Source of the DNA: Treponema sp.
GTDB taxonomy: Bacteria; Spirochaetota; Spirochaetia; Treponematales; Breznakiellaceae
Assembly (NCBI GenBank): GCA_031267675.1
Contig: JAIRYT010000082.1
Span: forward strand, 1 to 59,593
DNA length: 59,593 nucleotides
Reading direction: 5' to 3'
Under the pieces are notes generated by a model, which did not search any database, had not been told where the DNA came from, and saw only the letters and a program-made list of their open reading frames with translations. Positions 45,766-54,406 of the stretch are shown in pieces (within the stretch, counting starts at the first letter, position 1; each line of letters opens with the position of its first letter). A program made the position numbers and the translations under genes.

Positions 45766-46560
45766 TTGACACGAACCGCAGTCTACACGGCGCTGACACT
45801 ACGGGTGCGGCAGTGCGGCGAAAACCGCGAAGCATCGTTCCTGACCGCGGAAGAAGGCATTGTACGGGCAACCGTCTTTGGCGGGCCAAAAAGTTCACTC
45901 CGTTCCTCTGTCGCTCCCTTTAACGAAGGCGCTCTGCACATCTATCATGATCCGGTAAAAGATACCCGCAAGGTAAGTGAATTTGACGTACGCCTGTGGA
46001 GGCCGGGACTGCGCGAATTATACGAGCGCAGTGAAAACGCGTCAAAGCTAAGCGCGGCGCTGCTTCATTCGCACGGCGGCGGCGGTTCATGGCCCCAGGC
46101 GCTGGCCCTTGGTTCCGCCGCGCTTGACGCGCTCGAAAACGCCGGCGAAGAATCGTGTACGCGTATCTATCTTTGTTTTTTGTGGCGCTGGGCGTATTTT
46201 TTGGGGCAGCAGCCGGATATAAATCATTGTTCCGTCTGCGCTTGTGAAATTCCCCCTGATGGAGTACTATGGTGCCGGAACGGGGAATTATACTGCGTTT
46301 CGTGCGGCGAAGGCCGGGGGCTTTTTTTGGGACCGGAAAGCCGCCGCTGGCTTGACAGCGCCCAGCACGACGGATACGCCGCCGCAGGCAAAAGCCTTGA
46401 CGCGGCCCCGTTTGCCCAGGCGCTTGCGCTGGCGCGCACGGTCCTCCACCTTGGTTATGGTTATGGTTATGGTTATGGTTATGGTTATGGTTATGGTTAT
46501 GGTTATGGTTATGGTTATGGTTATGGTTATGGTTATGGTTATGGTTATGGTTATGGTTAG
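45766..46560 (+). CDS. recO: RecO recombination mediator with (Gly-Tyr)n tail
   Basis: RecO loads RecA with RecR onto gapped DNA. The 264-residue product starts at a TTG below GGAGG. It has an N-terminal OB fold (residues 1-80), a helical part and cysteines 155, 158, 160, 177 and 180, some of which form the usual zinc knuckle. From residue 230 the chain is 17 Gly-Tyr pairs plus a final Gly, encoded by 17 GGTTAT units and one GGTTAG that supplies the stop. RecO proteins normally end in a short helix with an LKS-type motif, which is not seen. Loss of that end may or may not impair the protein. deoA starts 17 bases later. Confidence 0.88.
   Translation: MTRTAVYTALTLRVRQCGENREASFLTAEEGIVRATVFGGPKSSLRSSVAPFNEGALHIYHDPVKDTRKVSEFDVRLWRPGLRELYERSENASKLSAALLHSHGGGGSWPQALALGSAALDALENAGEESCTRIYLCFLWRWAYFLGQQPDINHCSVCACEIPPDGVLWCRNGELYCVSCGEGRGLFLGPESRRWLDSAQHDGYAAAGKSLDAAPFAQALALARTVLHLGYGYGYGYGYGYGYGYGYGYGYGYGYGYGYGYGYG
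46453..46560 (+). repeat. Hexanucleotide microsatellite (GGTTAT)17-GGTTAG
   Basis: Eighteen units of six bases, seventeen identical, make the 3' end of recO. The last unit differs by one base and creates the TAG stop. As the unit is a multiple of three, gain or loss of units changes protein length, not frame. On the G-rich strand, GG doublets recur every six bases. Confidence 0.97.
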
Positions 46561-46577
46561 CGGGTTAAGGAAAATAT

Positions 46578-47927
46578 ATGAGAGCAGTTGACATTATCGC
46601 GGCAAAACGCGACGGTAAGGAACTATCGCGCGGCGAAATGGAATTCCTGATTTCCGGCTATGTTTCGGGAGCGATTCCCGATTACCAGATCTCCGCCTGG
46701 GCCATGGCGGTATATTTTTCCGGCATGAGTCCGGCGGAAACCGCCGCGCTGACCAGCGTTATGCTGCAAAGCGGGCAGACCATTGATCTTGCCGGAATTG
46801 CCGGACCGTTTGTCGACAAACATTCTACCGGCGGCGTCGGCGACAAAACCAGCCTTATTCTGGCGCCTCTGGTTTCCGCGCTGGGAATTCGCGATCCGAT
46901 GATGTCGGGCCGCGCCCTGGGACATACCGGCGGAACCCTGGACAAACTTGAGGCGATTCCCGGCTTTCGTACCAATTTATCAACAGACGAATTCCGGCGT
47001 ATTATCGAGACGGACGGATTTGCCATGACCGGCCAGACAAAAGAAGTGGTTCCCGCGGACAGGCTTCTTTACGCGCTGCGTGATGTAACCGCTACCGTCG
47101 AATCAATTCCGCTTATCACGGCAAGCATACTTTCCAAAAAAGCCGCCGAAGGCGCCGAAGCGTTTGTGTTTGATGTAAAGTACGGTTCGGGCGCGTTTAT
47201 GAAAGAGCGCGAAAAAGCGGAACTGCTTGCCCGCTCGCTGGTAGACACCGGAACCGCAATGGGGAAAAAAATTATCGCGCTGCTTACCGCGATGGATGAA
47301 CCGCTGGGGCGGATGACCGGTAATTTTCTTGAAGTTGAAGAATGTCTTGATTGTCTTGAAGGCGTTTATAAAACAGACGAGGGAAGCGCCGATTCATCCG
47401 ACTTAATGGAAGTAACCCTGGAACTCGCCTCGCGCATGGTGGTGCTTGGCGGAAAAGCCGAAAGTACGGACGAAGCCCGCGCGCTCTGCGAAACCTGTCT
47501 TGCCTCCGGAAAGCCGCGCGGGCTTTTTTTGCGGAATGTGGCGAGCCAGGGCGGCGACCCCAAAAAACTGCTTGAACTGCGGGGAAAATGGCGGGCCCCT
47601 TTTAGGGGCGAGGTAAGAGTCCCCGGCGGAGCTGCCGCCTATATTACGCGCGTTGACGCGTTAAAAACCGGGCGGGCCGCCGTTGCCCTGGGTGTCGGAC
47701 GCAGCCGCACCGAAGATCCGGTAAGCCCCACGGCGGGCGTTGAATTTTTACACAAGCGCGGCGCAAAGGTTACGCCGCAGGATGTCATTATGCGGGTGTA
47801 TTCCGCCACCGAAAAAGGCCTTGAGGAAGCGCTCGCGCTTTTGGGGGAAGCTGTTGATTTTGGCGACGCGCCGCCTTTAAAACAAAACATGGTTCTTAAA
47901 GAAATTTCCGCCGCGGGCGCCGCTTGA
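46578..47927 (+). CDS. deoA: Pyrimidine-nucleoside/thymidine phosphorylase
   Basis: The 449-residue enzyme splits thymidine or uridine with phosphate for salvage. The signature SGRALGHTGGTLDKLE at residues about 112-127 and the phosphate loop KHSTGGVGDKTS near 80 are intact. Length fits either DeoA or Pdp; the two are hard to separate by sequence. AAGGAA precedes the ATG. Its stop codon overlaps the recJ ATG by one base. Confidence 0.93.
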   Translation: MRAVDIIAAKRDGKELSRGEMEFLISGYVSGAIPDYQISAWAMAVYFSGMSPAETAALTSVMLQSGQTIDLAGIAGPFVDKHSTGGVGDKTSLILAPLVSALGIRDPMMSGRALGHTGGTLDKLEAIPGFRTNLSTDEFRRIIETDGFAMTGQTKEVVPADRLLYALRDVTATVESIPLITASILSKKAAEGAEAFVFDVKYGSGAFMKEREKAELLARSLVDTGTAMGKKIIALLTAMDEPLGRMTGNFLEVEECLDCLEGVYKTDEGSADSSDLMEVTLELASRMVVLGGKAESTDEARALCETCLASGKPRGLFLRNVASQGGDPKKLLELRGKWRAPFRGEVRVPGGAAAYITRVDALKTGRAAVALGVGRSRTEDPVSPTAGVEFLHKRGAKVTPQDVIMRVYSATEKGLEEALALLGEAVDFGDAPPLKQNMVLKEISAAGAA

Positions 47928-50092
47928 TGGAGTGGCGAAAAAAAGCAATCGCGCCGGACGCGGTCAAGGCGCTGGCCCAAAAATACGGCTGTGATCTTTT
48001 AACCGCGTCCATATTTATACGCCGGGGCATAACAAAAGGCGAAGAAATTCGGTATTTTCTGGAAAGCGATCTTCGCCATCTTCGCAATCCCTTTGAGCTC
48101 CCCGGAATGGAAGACGCTGTCGAACGCGTACTTGCCGCCCGGGAAGAAGGCGAAAAAGTATTGGTTTTTGGCGACCGCGATGTCGACGGCATTACCGGCA
48201 CGGTAGTTCTGGTAGAATTTCTTCGTAAAGAAGGAGTTGACGCCGGCTGGCGGATTCCCGTAAAGGACGAACCCTACGGCCTTACCACTGCGGCAGTTGA
48301 AGAATTCGCCGCCGGCAACGGCACGCTTATTATAACGGTTGACTGCGGTATTTCCTGCCGCGCGGAAATTGACCACGCCGCATCATTTGGTATTGACGTA
48401 ATTGTTACCGATCACCATAATCCGGGCGAAAAGATTCCCAACGCCTGCGCGCTGGTAAATCCAAAGCTTTCTGAATCAACCTATCCTTTTAAACAATTAT
48501 CGGGCTGCGTGGTCGCCTACAAACTTGTTTCCGCCCTGCGCTTTGCGCTAAAAAGCAAAACATACGGCCAGCATATATGCCTGCTTAATGTAAGGCCGGG
48601 CAACGACGCCTTTATTATCGAAGCGGCAAAAATGCGAAACCTTGCCGTTATCGACATACTCACCGAAACAGTGGTGCCCGGCATGGTTGGCATTTATGAT
48701 ACACGCCTGCCCGCGTTTCTTTCCGGTCAGCAGATATTGTGCTGGGATGTAAAACTGCAGACCAAGCAGCTTGCAAACCTGTTTGGTAATTCGGTTGATT
48801 TTCAAATGCTCGATATTGCGGGCGAAGTCGCAAAAGAAATTCCCCAAAGCGCGGGCAAAAGCCTTTTTCGCCTAAAAGAAGAATCGCGCATTGGCCGTTA
48901 TACCGAGGGAGGTATAAGCGAGCTGGATACGCTTATTAATTTATTTATCGGTTTTATCCAGCGCAAGGAAAAACTCAACGACGGCGAAGACGACGCGCTC
49001 CAGCTTGCCGCGCTGGGAACCATTGCCGACATTATGCCGCTGCGCGATGAAAACAGGCTTATCGTCAAGGCCGGCATGGCGGGAATGCTCAAAAAAACAC
49101 GCAGGGGGCTTCAGGATTTGTTTTTTAAACAAAACATTTCCGGCAAACGCGTTGGCGCGGAAGATATATCCTGGCAGCTTACGCCGGTGATCAACGCCGC
49201 CGGCCGCATGGGAAGCCCCGAAAAGGCGGCGGAGCTTTTATTAAGCGAAAACGCCGGCGAACGGGACGCGCTTGCCAACAGTATAGTCGCCATGAACGAA
49301 GAACGCAAACAGCTGTGCGACCGTATTTGTATCGGCGCGGAAAAAAAGAGCCGCGAAAACCTGGAGCGTTTTCACAATAATCTTGCCGTAACGTTTGACA
49401 GGGGAATCCCGCGCGGCGGCAGCGTCGCTGACGGGGGAATTCCCCACGGACTTACCGGTCTTGTCGCAAGCCGCATGGCCTCGCTTTTTAAAATACCCGC
49501 GCTGGTTGTCGCGATTGGCGAAACAATCGCCACCGGATCGTTCCGTTCCGCGCGGGAATACAACCTTGGCTTTTTAATGGAACAGTGCAGCGAGTTTTTT
49601 ATTGATTGGGGCGGCCACGATTATGCCGCGGGTTTTAGCATGGAGCCTGCCGTCTGGGACGGCTTTTATGCAAAATTAACAGGTATATCGGCGAATATGG
49701 AATTAAATCCGGAAGAAAACGAAGGCATGGATATTGACGCCGAACTGCCGCCTTCGTATCTTTCAAAAATGAACAGGGAAAAGCCCTTTGTTCTGGACCT
49801 GTGCGACCGCTTTGAACCCTACGGGGAGCAAAACCGCAGCCTTTGTTTTATTACCCGCAAACTAAAAATTCTAGACATTACGCTTATGGGCAGGGAAGAA
49901 TTAAAACACTGCAAACTTATTCTGGATTCAGGCGCGCTTAAGTGGCCGGCGATTTTTTGGAACGGGGCTTCGCGGGTAAAGATTGATTTTGACAAAGGCG
50001 ATATAGTAGATGTAGTGTACCATGTAAACCGCGATTTTTTTAACGGCAGCGAGACGCCGCAAATGATCGTAGAAGACATTCGTTTATCTTAA
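47927..50092 (+). CDS. recJ: Single-strand exonuclease RecJ, extended form
   Basis: The 721-residue product has the DHH core: GDRDVDGITG near residue 85, TVDCGI, then VTDHHNPG, and the later motif GTIADIMPL. A DHHA1-type stretch (AAGRMGSPEKAAELLL) and OB-like end follow. It would degrade single-stranded DNA 5'-3' in recombination and repair. Between the DHH and GTIADI motifs lies a segment of about 130 residues (LNVRPGNDAFIIEAAK and on) that I do not recognise in typical RecJ, explaining the greater length. The ATG overlaps the deoA stop, suggesting coupling. Confidence 0.9.
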   Translation: MEWRKKAIAPDAVKALAQKYGCDLLTASIFIRRGITKGEEIRYFLESDLRHLRNPFELPGMEDAVERVLAAREEGEKVLVFGDRDVDGITGTVVLVEFLRKEGVDAGWRIPVKDEPYGLTTAAVEEFAAGNGTLIITVDCGISCRAEIDHAASFGIDVIVTDHHNPGEKIPNACALVNPKLSESTYPFKQLSGCVVAYKLVSALRFALKSKTYGQHICLLNVRPGNDAFIIEAAKMRNLAVIDILTETVVPGMVGIYDTRLPAFLSGQQILCWDVKLQTKQLANLFGNSVDFQMLDIAGEVAKEIPQSAGKSLFRLKEESRIGRYTEGGISELDTLINLFIGFIQRKEKLNDGEDDALQLAALGTIADIMPLRDENRLIVKAGMAGMLKKTRRGLQDLFFKQNISGKRVGAEDISWQLTPVINAAGRMGSPEKAAELLLSENAGERDALANSIVAMNEERKQLCDRICIGAEKKSRENLERFHNNLAVTFDRGIPRGGSVADGGIPHGLTGLVASRMASLFKIPALVVAIGETIATGSFRSAREYNLGFLMEQCSEFFIDWGGHDYAAGFSMEPAVWDGFYAKLTGISANMELNPEENEGMDIDAELPPSYLSKMNREKPFVLDLCDRFEPYGEQNRSLCFITRKLKILDITLMGREELKHCKLILDSGALKWPAIFWNGASRVKIDFDKGDIVDVVYHVNRDFFNGSETPQMIVEDIRLS

Positions 50093-50117
50093 TTTGTCCT
50101 AAATAAGGAAAGTGATT

Positions 50118-51086
50118 ATGAAAAATGTCCGTAAATTTTGCAAATTATTTTTGCTCTTGCTGCTTGCCACCGCCTCGCAGATCTCCTGCCAGACCTCTGG
50201 TTCTGTTTCGGCGCTTCCCGCCGGGCCGCGGGCGTTTTTACTGCCCGAAACCCTTAAACCCGGGGAGCCCTATGTTGTCGCCGTGGCAGGATACCCGAAC
50301 GCTCCGGTCAGGGCAAATCTGGTCCTTAATGGGCAAAAAACCGGAAGCGGGCGCTTCTTTGATTTGGGCGAAAAAAGCGCGGCAAAAGACAGCGTCTACT
50401 GCGCCATCATGGCGGTTCCTTCCACTTCCGGGGCGGGCTCCGCCGTGCTTACCATTGAGACGGCAAACGGCGTTTTGACCGAAATTAACGTAACCGTGGA
50501 AGCGCGGCAGTTTCCGGTGGAAACCATCGCCCTTACCGCCGGAATGCAGGACATCCTTACCAGGCCCGATCCCCAAAAAACCCGCGAAGCGGAACAACTG
50601 TGGGCAATTCTGGCAAAAACCGGAAGCGATCTCTACAGCGACGGCAATTTTATTATGCCGGTAAATTCAACCTTTCAAACAAGCCGTTTTGGCACGCGCC
50701 GGACCTATAAATACCCCAACGGACGCTCCAGTACTTCGATCCACGCGGGAGTGGACTGGCGCGCGCCAACCGGTACGCCGTTGTGGGCCTGCGCTCCGGG
50801 AAAGGTGGTTTTGGCCCGTCAACGGATCGTTACCGGAAACACCGTAATTATCGAGCACATGCCCGGGGTATACTCGCTCTACTATCACATGAACAAGATC
50901 AGCGTTCTGGAGGGGAACCTTGTAGAAACGGGAAGCCCCCTGGGAGAAGCCGGAGCCACCGGATTTGCCACCGGCGCCCATCTGCACTGGGAAATTCGGG
51001 TGGCGGCGGAAAACACCGATCCGGCCAGTTTCCTTAACGGCGCGGTCCTTGACAAAGAAGCGATTTTGGCTAGAATGAACCAGTAG
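50118..51086 (+). CDS. M23-family (LytM) peptidase, lipoprotein
   Basis: The 322-residue protein has a basic n-region and hydrophobic core ending at SQISC, with Cys24 a likely acylation site (a loose lipobox). The C-terminal M23 domain is complete: HAGVD near residue 210 and HLHWE near 290 supply the zinc ligands. It should be an endopeptidase on the peptidoglycan. AAGGAA supports the ATG at 50118, though an in-frame GTG at 50112 exists. Confidence 0.88.
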   Translation: MKNVRKFCKLFLLLLLATASQISCQTSGSVSALPAGPRAFLLPETLKPGEPYVVAVAGYPNAPVRANLVLNGQKTGSGRFFDLGEKSAAKDSVYCAIMAVPSTSGAGSAVLTIETANGVLTEINVTVEARQFPVETIALTAGMQDILTRPDPQKTREAEQLWAILAKTGSDLYSDGNFIMPVNSTFQTSRFGTRRTYKYPNGRSSTSIHAGVDWRAPTGTPLWACAPGKVVLARQRIVTGNTVIIEHMPGVYSLYYHMNKISVLEGNLVETGSPLGEAGATGFATGAHLHWEIRVAAENTDPASFLNGAVLDKEAILARMNQ

Positions 51087-51157
51087 ATCGGCAATTCCAA
51101 AATATCAAATTTAGAAATGCTTAAGCCGGCGCGGATGGCGGAAGGAGGTGAATACAT

Positions 51158-51361
51158 TTGGCTCATATTGTCGTAGATGACAACGAGATGCTTGAAAAGG
51201 CAATCAAGCGCTTTAAGCGCATGGTTGAAAAAGAGGGCATCATCCGGGAATATAAGAAACGGGAATACTACGAAAAGCCTTCCACCATTTTAAATCGTAA
51301 AAAAAAGGCAATTGCCCGCAAACTTATGAAAAAAAACAGACGGGGCAAGGCCGAATACTAG
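51158..51361 (+). CDS. rpsU: Ribosomal protein S21
   Basis: The 67-residue basic protein is a 30S component. It starts with TTG at 51158 seven bases below AAGGAGGTGA, the strongest ribosome site in this window. The body has the S21 features ([20 protein letters not shown]) and a lysine/arginine-rich end. A terminator follows at 51461. Confidence 0.95.
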   Translation: MAHIVVDDNEMLEKAIKRFKRMVEKEGIIREYKKREYYEKPSTILNRKKKAIARKLMKKNRRGKAEY

Positions 51362-51364
51362 GAG

Positions 51365-51445
51365 GCCTAAGGGTCAATCCCCGCAATTGCTGTGCGGCTG
51401 CGAATTTGTTTGCTGGCGCAGCCTGCCGGTAAATCAGGCCGGCTG
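51365..51445. repeat. Dispersed palindromic repeat, copy 2
   Basis: The stretch reads CCTAAGGGTCAATCC, then a GC hairpin, GCGAATTTGTTTGCT and a second inverted motif. It is a diverged relative of the repeats at 4312 and 55574. Confidence 0.65.
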
Positions 51446-51460
51446 GAAATCGAATGTGAA

Positions 51461-51485
51461 AGCGGTCCACAAGGGCCGCTTTTTT
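51461..51485 (+). terminator. Rho-independent terminator after rpsU
   Basis: GCGGTCC (51461-51467) pairs with GGGCCGC (51472-51478) with one G-T pair, then seven T residues. It should end the rpsU transcript. Confidence 0.85.
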
Positions 51486-51526
51486 GCCATTACCGTTTTG
51501 AATTACGATAAGGTAGTATAAACCGT

Positions 51527-52531
51527 ATGAATAAAATCGCCTTGACGGCTGTGATTGTTGCGTCCGCGCTGTTTCTCTTTGGCGCGGGCCTTGGGATTTT
51601 TTTTCTCTGGATGAACGCCCATGAATTTAAGCCGGAAAGTGTTGAGAGTGTCGCGATAACGCGGAATTCCTCCATCGCGCCGGCCTTTGATCATCCCATA
51701 GAGCTGTATTCCTGGAATATCGGTTATGCCTCCCTTGACGCAAGCCAGGATTTCTTTATGGAGGGCGGCAAAAATGTACGCCCGTCCAGCGGCAGCAATG
51801 TCGAAGCCAATATTTGGGCGATTCAGGCGTTTCTTTCACAAAACGCGCCGGATATCGTCTTTTTGCAGGAAGTGGACCGCGACTCAAAGCGTTCCTATGA
51901 AGTGGATCAGATTGGCTATTTTTCGGAAACCTGGAAGGGATCATCGGCCTATACCGCCAATTTTCGTTCCTTTATCCCTGTGCCCCTGTTCCGCGCCGTA
52001 GGAAGGGTCGAAAGCGGCATGTTGACGCTCAACAGCTATGGCGCGGTCTCGGCGGAGCGGATTGCCCTGCCGTATTCCCCCGAATGGCCGGAACGGCTTG
52101 TTATGCCCAAACAGTGCCTGCTTGTCGAGCGCGTTCCGGTACAAAACCGGGAACTGGTTCTGGTAAATGTACACCTTGACTATTTTGACGAGGATATAAA
52201 AGCGGCCCAGACAAAGCTGCTTGCCGGCTTCTGTAAAAACGAAGCTGAAAAGGGAAATTATGTGGTGGCGGGCGGCGATTTTAACCAGCCCCTTGATAAA
52301 GTCAGCGGGCAATTTGGCGAAGCATGGCTTACCGCCCCCAATTCAATCCCTACCAAACGCCGCCTGGACAGACCCTTTACGGGCGCTCGGGATGACAGCG
52401 CTTTTTCGGTCATAGACGGTTTTATCGTATCGCCCACGGTACGGCTTATCGCCGTAGAAACCATTAATCTGGACTTTCAAAATTCGGATCATAATCCGGT
52501 AAAACTTACCTTTTCGCTGATCGGCCCCTAA
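51527..52531 (+). CDS. Endonuclease/exonuclease/phosphatase-family protein
   Basis: The 334-residue protein has an N-terminal membrane helix (residues 5-27), so the catalytic domain likely faces the periplasm. EEP motifs are clear: SWNIGY, QEVDRD near residue 113, VNVHLDYF near 203, GGDFNQPL near 250 and NSDHNPVKL near the end. Substrates in the family include phospholipids, DNA and phosphoinositides. The ATG is one base from a possible TAGTAT box. Confidence 0.85.
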   Translation: MNKIALTAVIVASALFLFGAGLGIFFLWMNAHEFKPESVESVAITRNSSIAPAFDHPIELYSWNIGYASLDASQDFFMEGGKNVRPSSGSNVEANIWAIQAFLSQNAPDIVFLQEVDRDSKRSYEVDQIGYFSETWKGSSAYTANFRSFIPVPLFRAVGRVESGMLTLNSYGAVSAERIALPYSPEWPERLVMPKQCLLVERVPVQNRELVLVNVHLDYFDEDIKAAQTKLLAGFCKNEAEKGNYVVAGGDFNQPLDKVSGQFGEAWLTAPNSIPTKRRLDRPFTGARDDSAFSVIDGFIVSPTVRLIAVETINLDFQNSDHNPVKLTFSLIGP

Positions 52532-52601
52532 TCCTCCGGCGGGGCTGGCCTTTCGCGGCGGACCGCTTAGACCCAAAAAAGGCAAAAAAGTTGCAGATGG
52601 C

Positions 52602-52630
52602 TCGACAAATTTCCTTCTGTGCGATATACT
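52602..52630 (+). promoter_or_regulatory. Promoter of the acyl-CoA synthetase gene, leaderless layout
   Basis: TCGACA (52602-52607), a 17-base spacer and TATACT (52625-52630). The predicted start of transcription is 52637, which is exactly the ATG. Confidence 0.6.
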
Positions 52631-52636
52631 TGAAAA

Positions 52637-54385
52637 ATGCTTGAATGGAAAGATTACGGCGCCCCCTGGCCCGACGTTCCCTACACAAATTTTGGCTTCT
52701 GGCTTGACGGCATCGAAGAGATGTGGAACGAGCGGGACGCAATCCTGCACCGTACCGGAAAGCAGATAGAATTTACCCGCTGGACCTTTAGGTTTTTTGC
52801 CGCCCAGTGCCGGCGCATCGCGCGGGGACTGGTCAAAGCGGGCGTTAAAAAAGGCGACCGCGTAGCCCTTTGGGCGGAAAATTCTCCCGAGTGGATGGCG
52901 GTGTGGATAGGCGCCGTGATAACCGGTGCCATAATTGTTCCCATTGATAATTTATGCACCGATAAGGAATGCGTCAATATTCTGGAAATGACCGGCGTGC
53001 GCGCGTTTTTTTATTCGGAGCGAAAGCAGCCCATGGTTGGTTCATTTTTAAGCCGGGGCCTTGATATATCTTCGGTGCTTTCGGTGTGCATCGATCATGA
53101 CCGTTTTGCCGCTTTTGGAAATGACGCCGGAAGCGAAGTTATCCCGCCGCCTGAAACCATAGCTGCGAACGATCCCGCGTCAATTGTTTTTACGTCGGGG
53201 ACTACCGGCTTTGCCAAGGGCGTTACGCTTGGGCACCGGGGAATTATTCTTAATTCAAGCGCCGCAATCCGCATGCTCAAGGCCTTTCCCGGCGATGTAT
53301 TTGTTACGGTGCTTCCGCTGCATCATACCTATCCTACAACCTGTTCGTTTATTTCGCCGCTTACCGCCGGCGCCTCGAGCGTCATTGTCGAAAAACTCGT
53401 GGGAAAGGTCGTAATCGACGACTGCCGCGATTCAAGGGGAACATTCCTTATAGCGGTGCCGCTGCTCTTTGACAAATTAAAAGACGGAATTGAAGCGGGA
53501 TTCAATAAAGTACCGTTCCCCATCCGCGCCATTCTTGATTGGCTGCGCCGCATAGCCCTTAAAAAAGCCAACGAGGGGAATTTTGAATTTGGCCAGAAGG
53601 TGTTTAAATTTATCCGTAAAAAAGCGGGTATGGAAACAATTCGCCTTACCGTCGCCGGGGGCGGAGCGCTAAGCAGCAAGACGGCCGATTTTTTTGACTC
53701 GTTTGGATTTAACATTGTCCACGGCTACGGACTAAGCGAAAACGGCCCCCTTGTGTGCGTTAATTCCCCCTGGTTCAAGCGCAATGTTTCTGTGGGCCTT
53801 CCGGTTAAATATACCGAAGTAAAAGTGATCGACCCCGACAGCGAAGGCATAGGCGAACTCGCCGTCAAGTCGCCTTCGATTATGCTTGGCTATTATAAAA
53901 ATCCCGATGCGACAAAAGAAGTAATTACCCCCGACGGCTGGCTGCTTTCCGGCGATTACGGTCGCATCGACAGCGACGGTTTTGTTTATATTTCGGGAAG
54001 AAAGAAAAGTCTTATCGTAAGTTCCGGCGGCAAAAATATTTATCCGGAAGAAATCGAAGGACATTTTGACGGTTCGCGCATGGTACGGCAAATACTGGTG
54101 CTTGGCCGCGACTCTGACGCCGGTGAACAGGTCGTTGCCATCGTGGTGCCCGACCGCGAATTTCTTTCTGCTGAATATCCCGGTAAAATACCGGTCGAAG
54201 GCGACCTTGACGGGGATTCAAAAAAATTTATCCGCGCGTTGATAAAAAAAGAAGTAGAGGATGTAAACCGTACGCTCCCCGGATACAAAAAGATTTCTGA
54301 TTTTTTACTGCGCTTTGAAGAATTTGAAATGAACGCTCAGCACAAAATACGGCGCTTTCTTTACAAAGATTATGCGGCAAAATAA
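52637..54385 (+). CDS. Long-chain acyl-CoA synthetase-like AMP-forming ligase
   Basis: The 582-residue protein belongs to the adenylate-forming superfamily. TSGTTG at residue 186 is the phosphate loop, GYGLSENGP near 363 and GDYGRIDSDGFVYISGR near 440 are the later core motifs, and KKSLIVSSGGKNIYP sits in the hinge. The acid specificity is not set, but the length and layout suit fatty-acid activation. The start appears leaderless. The GNAT-like gene follows 21 bases later, which would fit an acyl-transfer pathway. Confidence 0.88.
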   Translation: MLEWKDYGAPWPDVPYTNFGFWLDGIEEMWNERDAILHRTGKQIEFTRWTFRFFAAQCRRIARGLVKAGVKKGDRVALWAENSPEWMAVWIGAVITGAIIVPIDNLCTDKECVNILEMTGVRAFFYSERKQPMVGSFLSRGLDISSVLSVCIDHDRFAAFGNDAGSEVIPPPETIAANDPASIVFTSGTTGFAKGVTLGHRGIILNSSAAIRMLKAFPGDVFVTVLPLHHTYPTTCSFISPLTAGASSVIVEKLVGKVVIDDCRDSRGTFLIAVPLLFDKLKDGIEAGFNKVPFPIRAILDWLRRIALKKANEGNFEFGQKVFKFIRKKAGMETIRLTVAGGGALSSKTADFFDSFGFNIVHGYGLSENGPLVCVNSPWFKRNVSVGLPVKYTEVKVIDPDSEGIGELAVKSPSIMLGYYKNPDATKEVITPDGWLLSGDYGRIDSDGFVYISGRKKSLIVSSGGKNIYPEEIEGHFDGSRMVRQILVLGRDSDAGEQVVAIVVPDREFLSAEYPGKIPVEGDLDGDSKKFIRALIKKEVEDVNRTLPGYKKISDFLLRFEEFEMNAQHKIRRFLYKDYAAK

Positions 54386-54406
54386 TCCGGTTTTTTGGTA
54401 ACCAGG

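Noticed and set aside
46453-46560. CRISPR-like or telomere-like array
   Set aside because: Units have no spacers, and the array is inside a coding frame ending in a stop, so a simple microsatellite is the better reading.
46244-46591. Overlapping frame encoding a long Met-Val repeat
   Set aside because: It is only the second reading frame of the GGTTAT array at the end of recO, and it has no start of its own.
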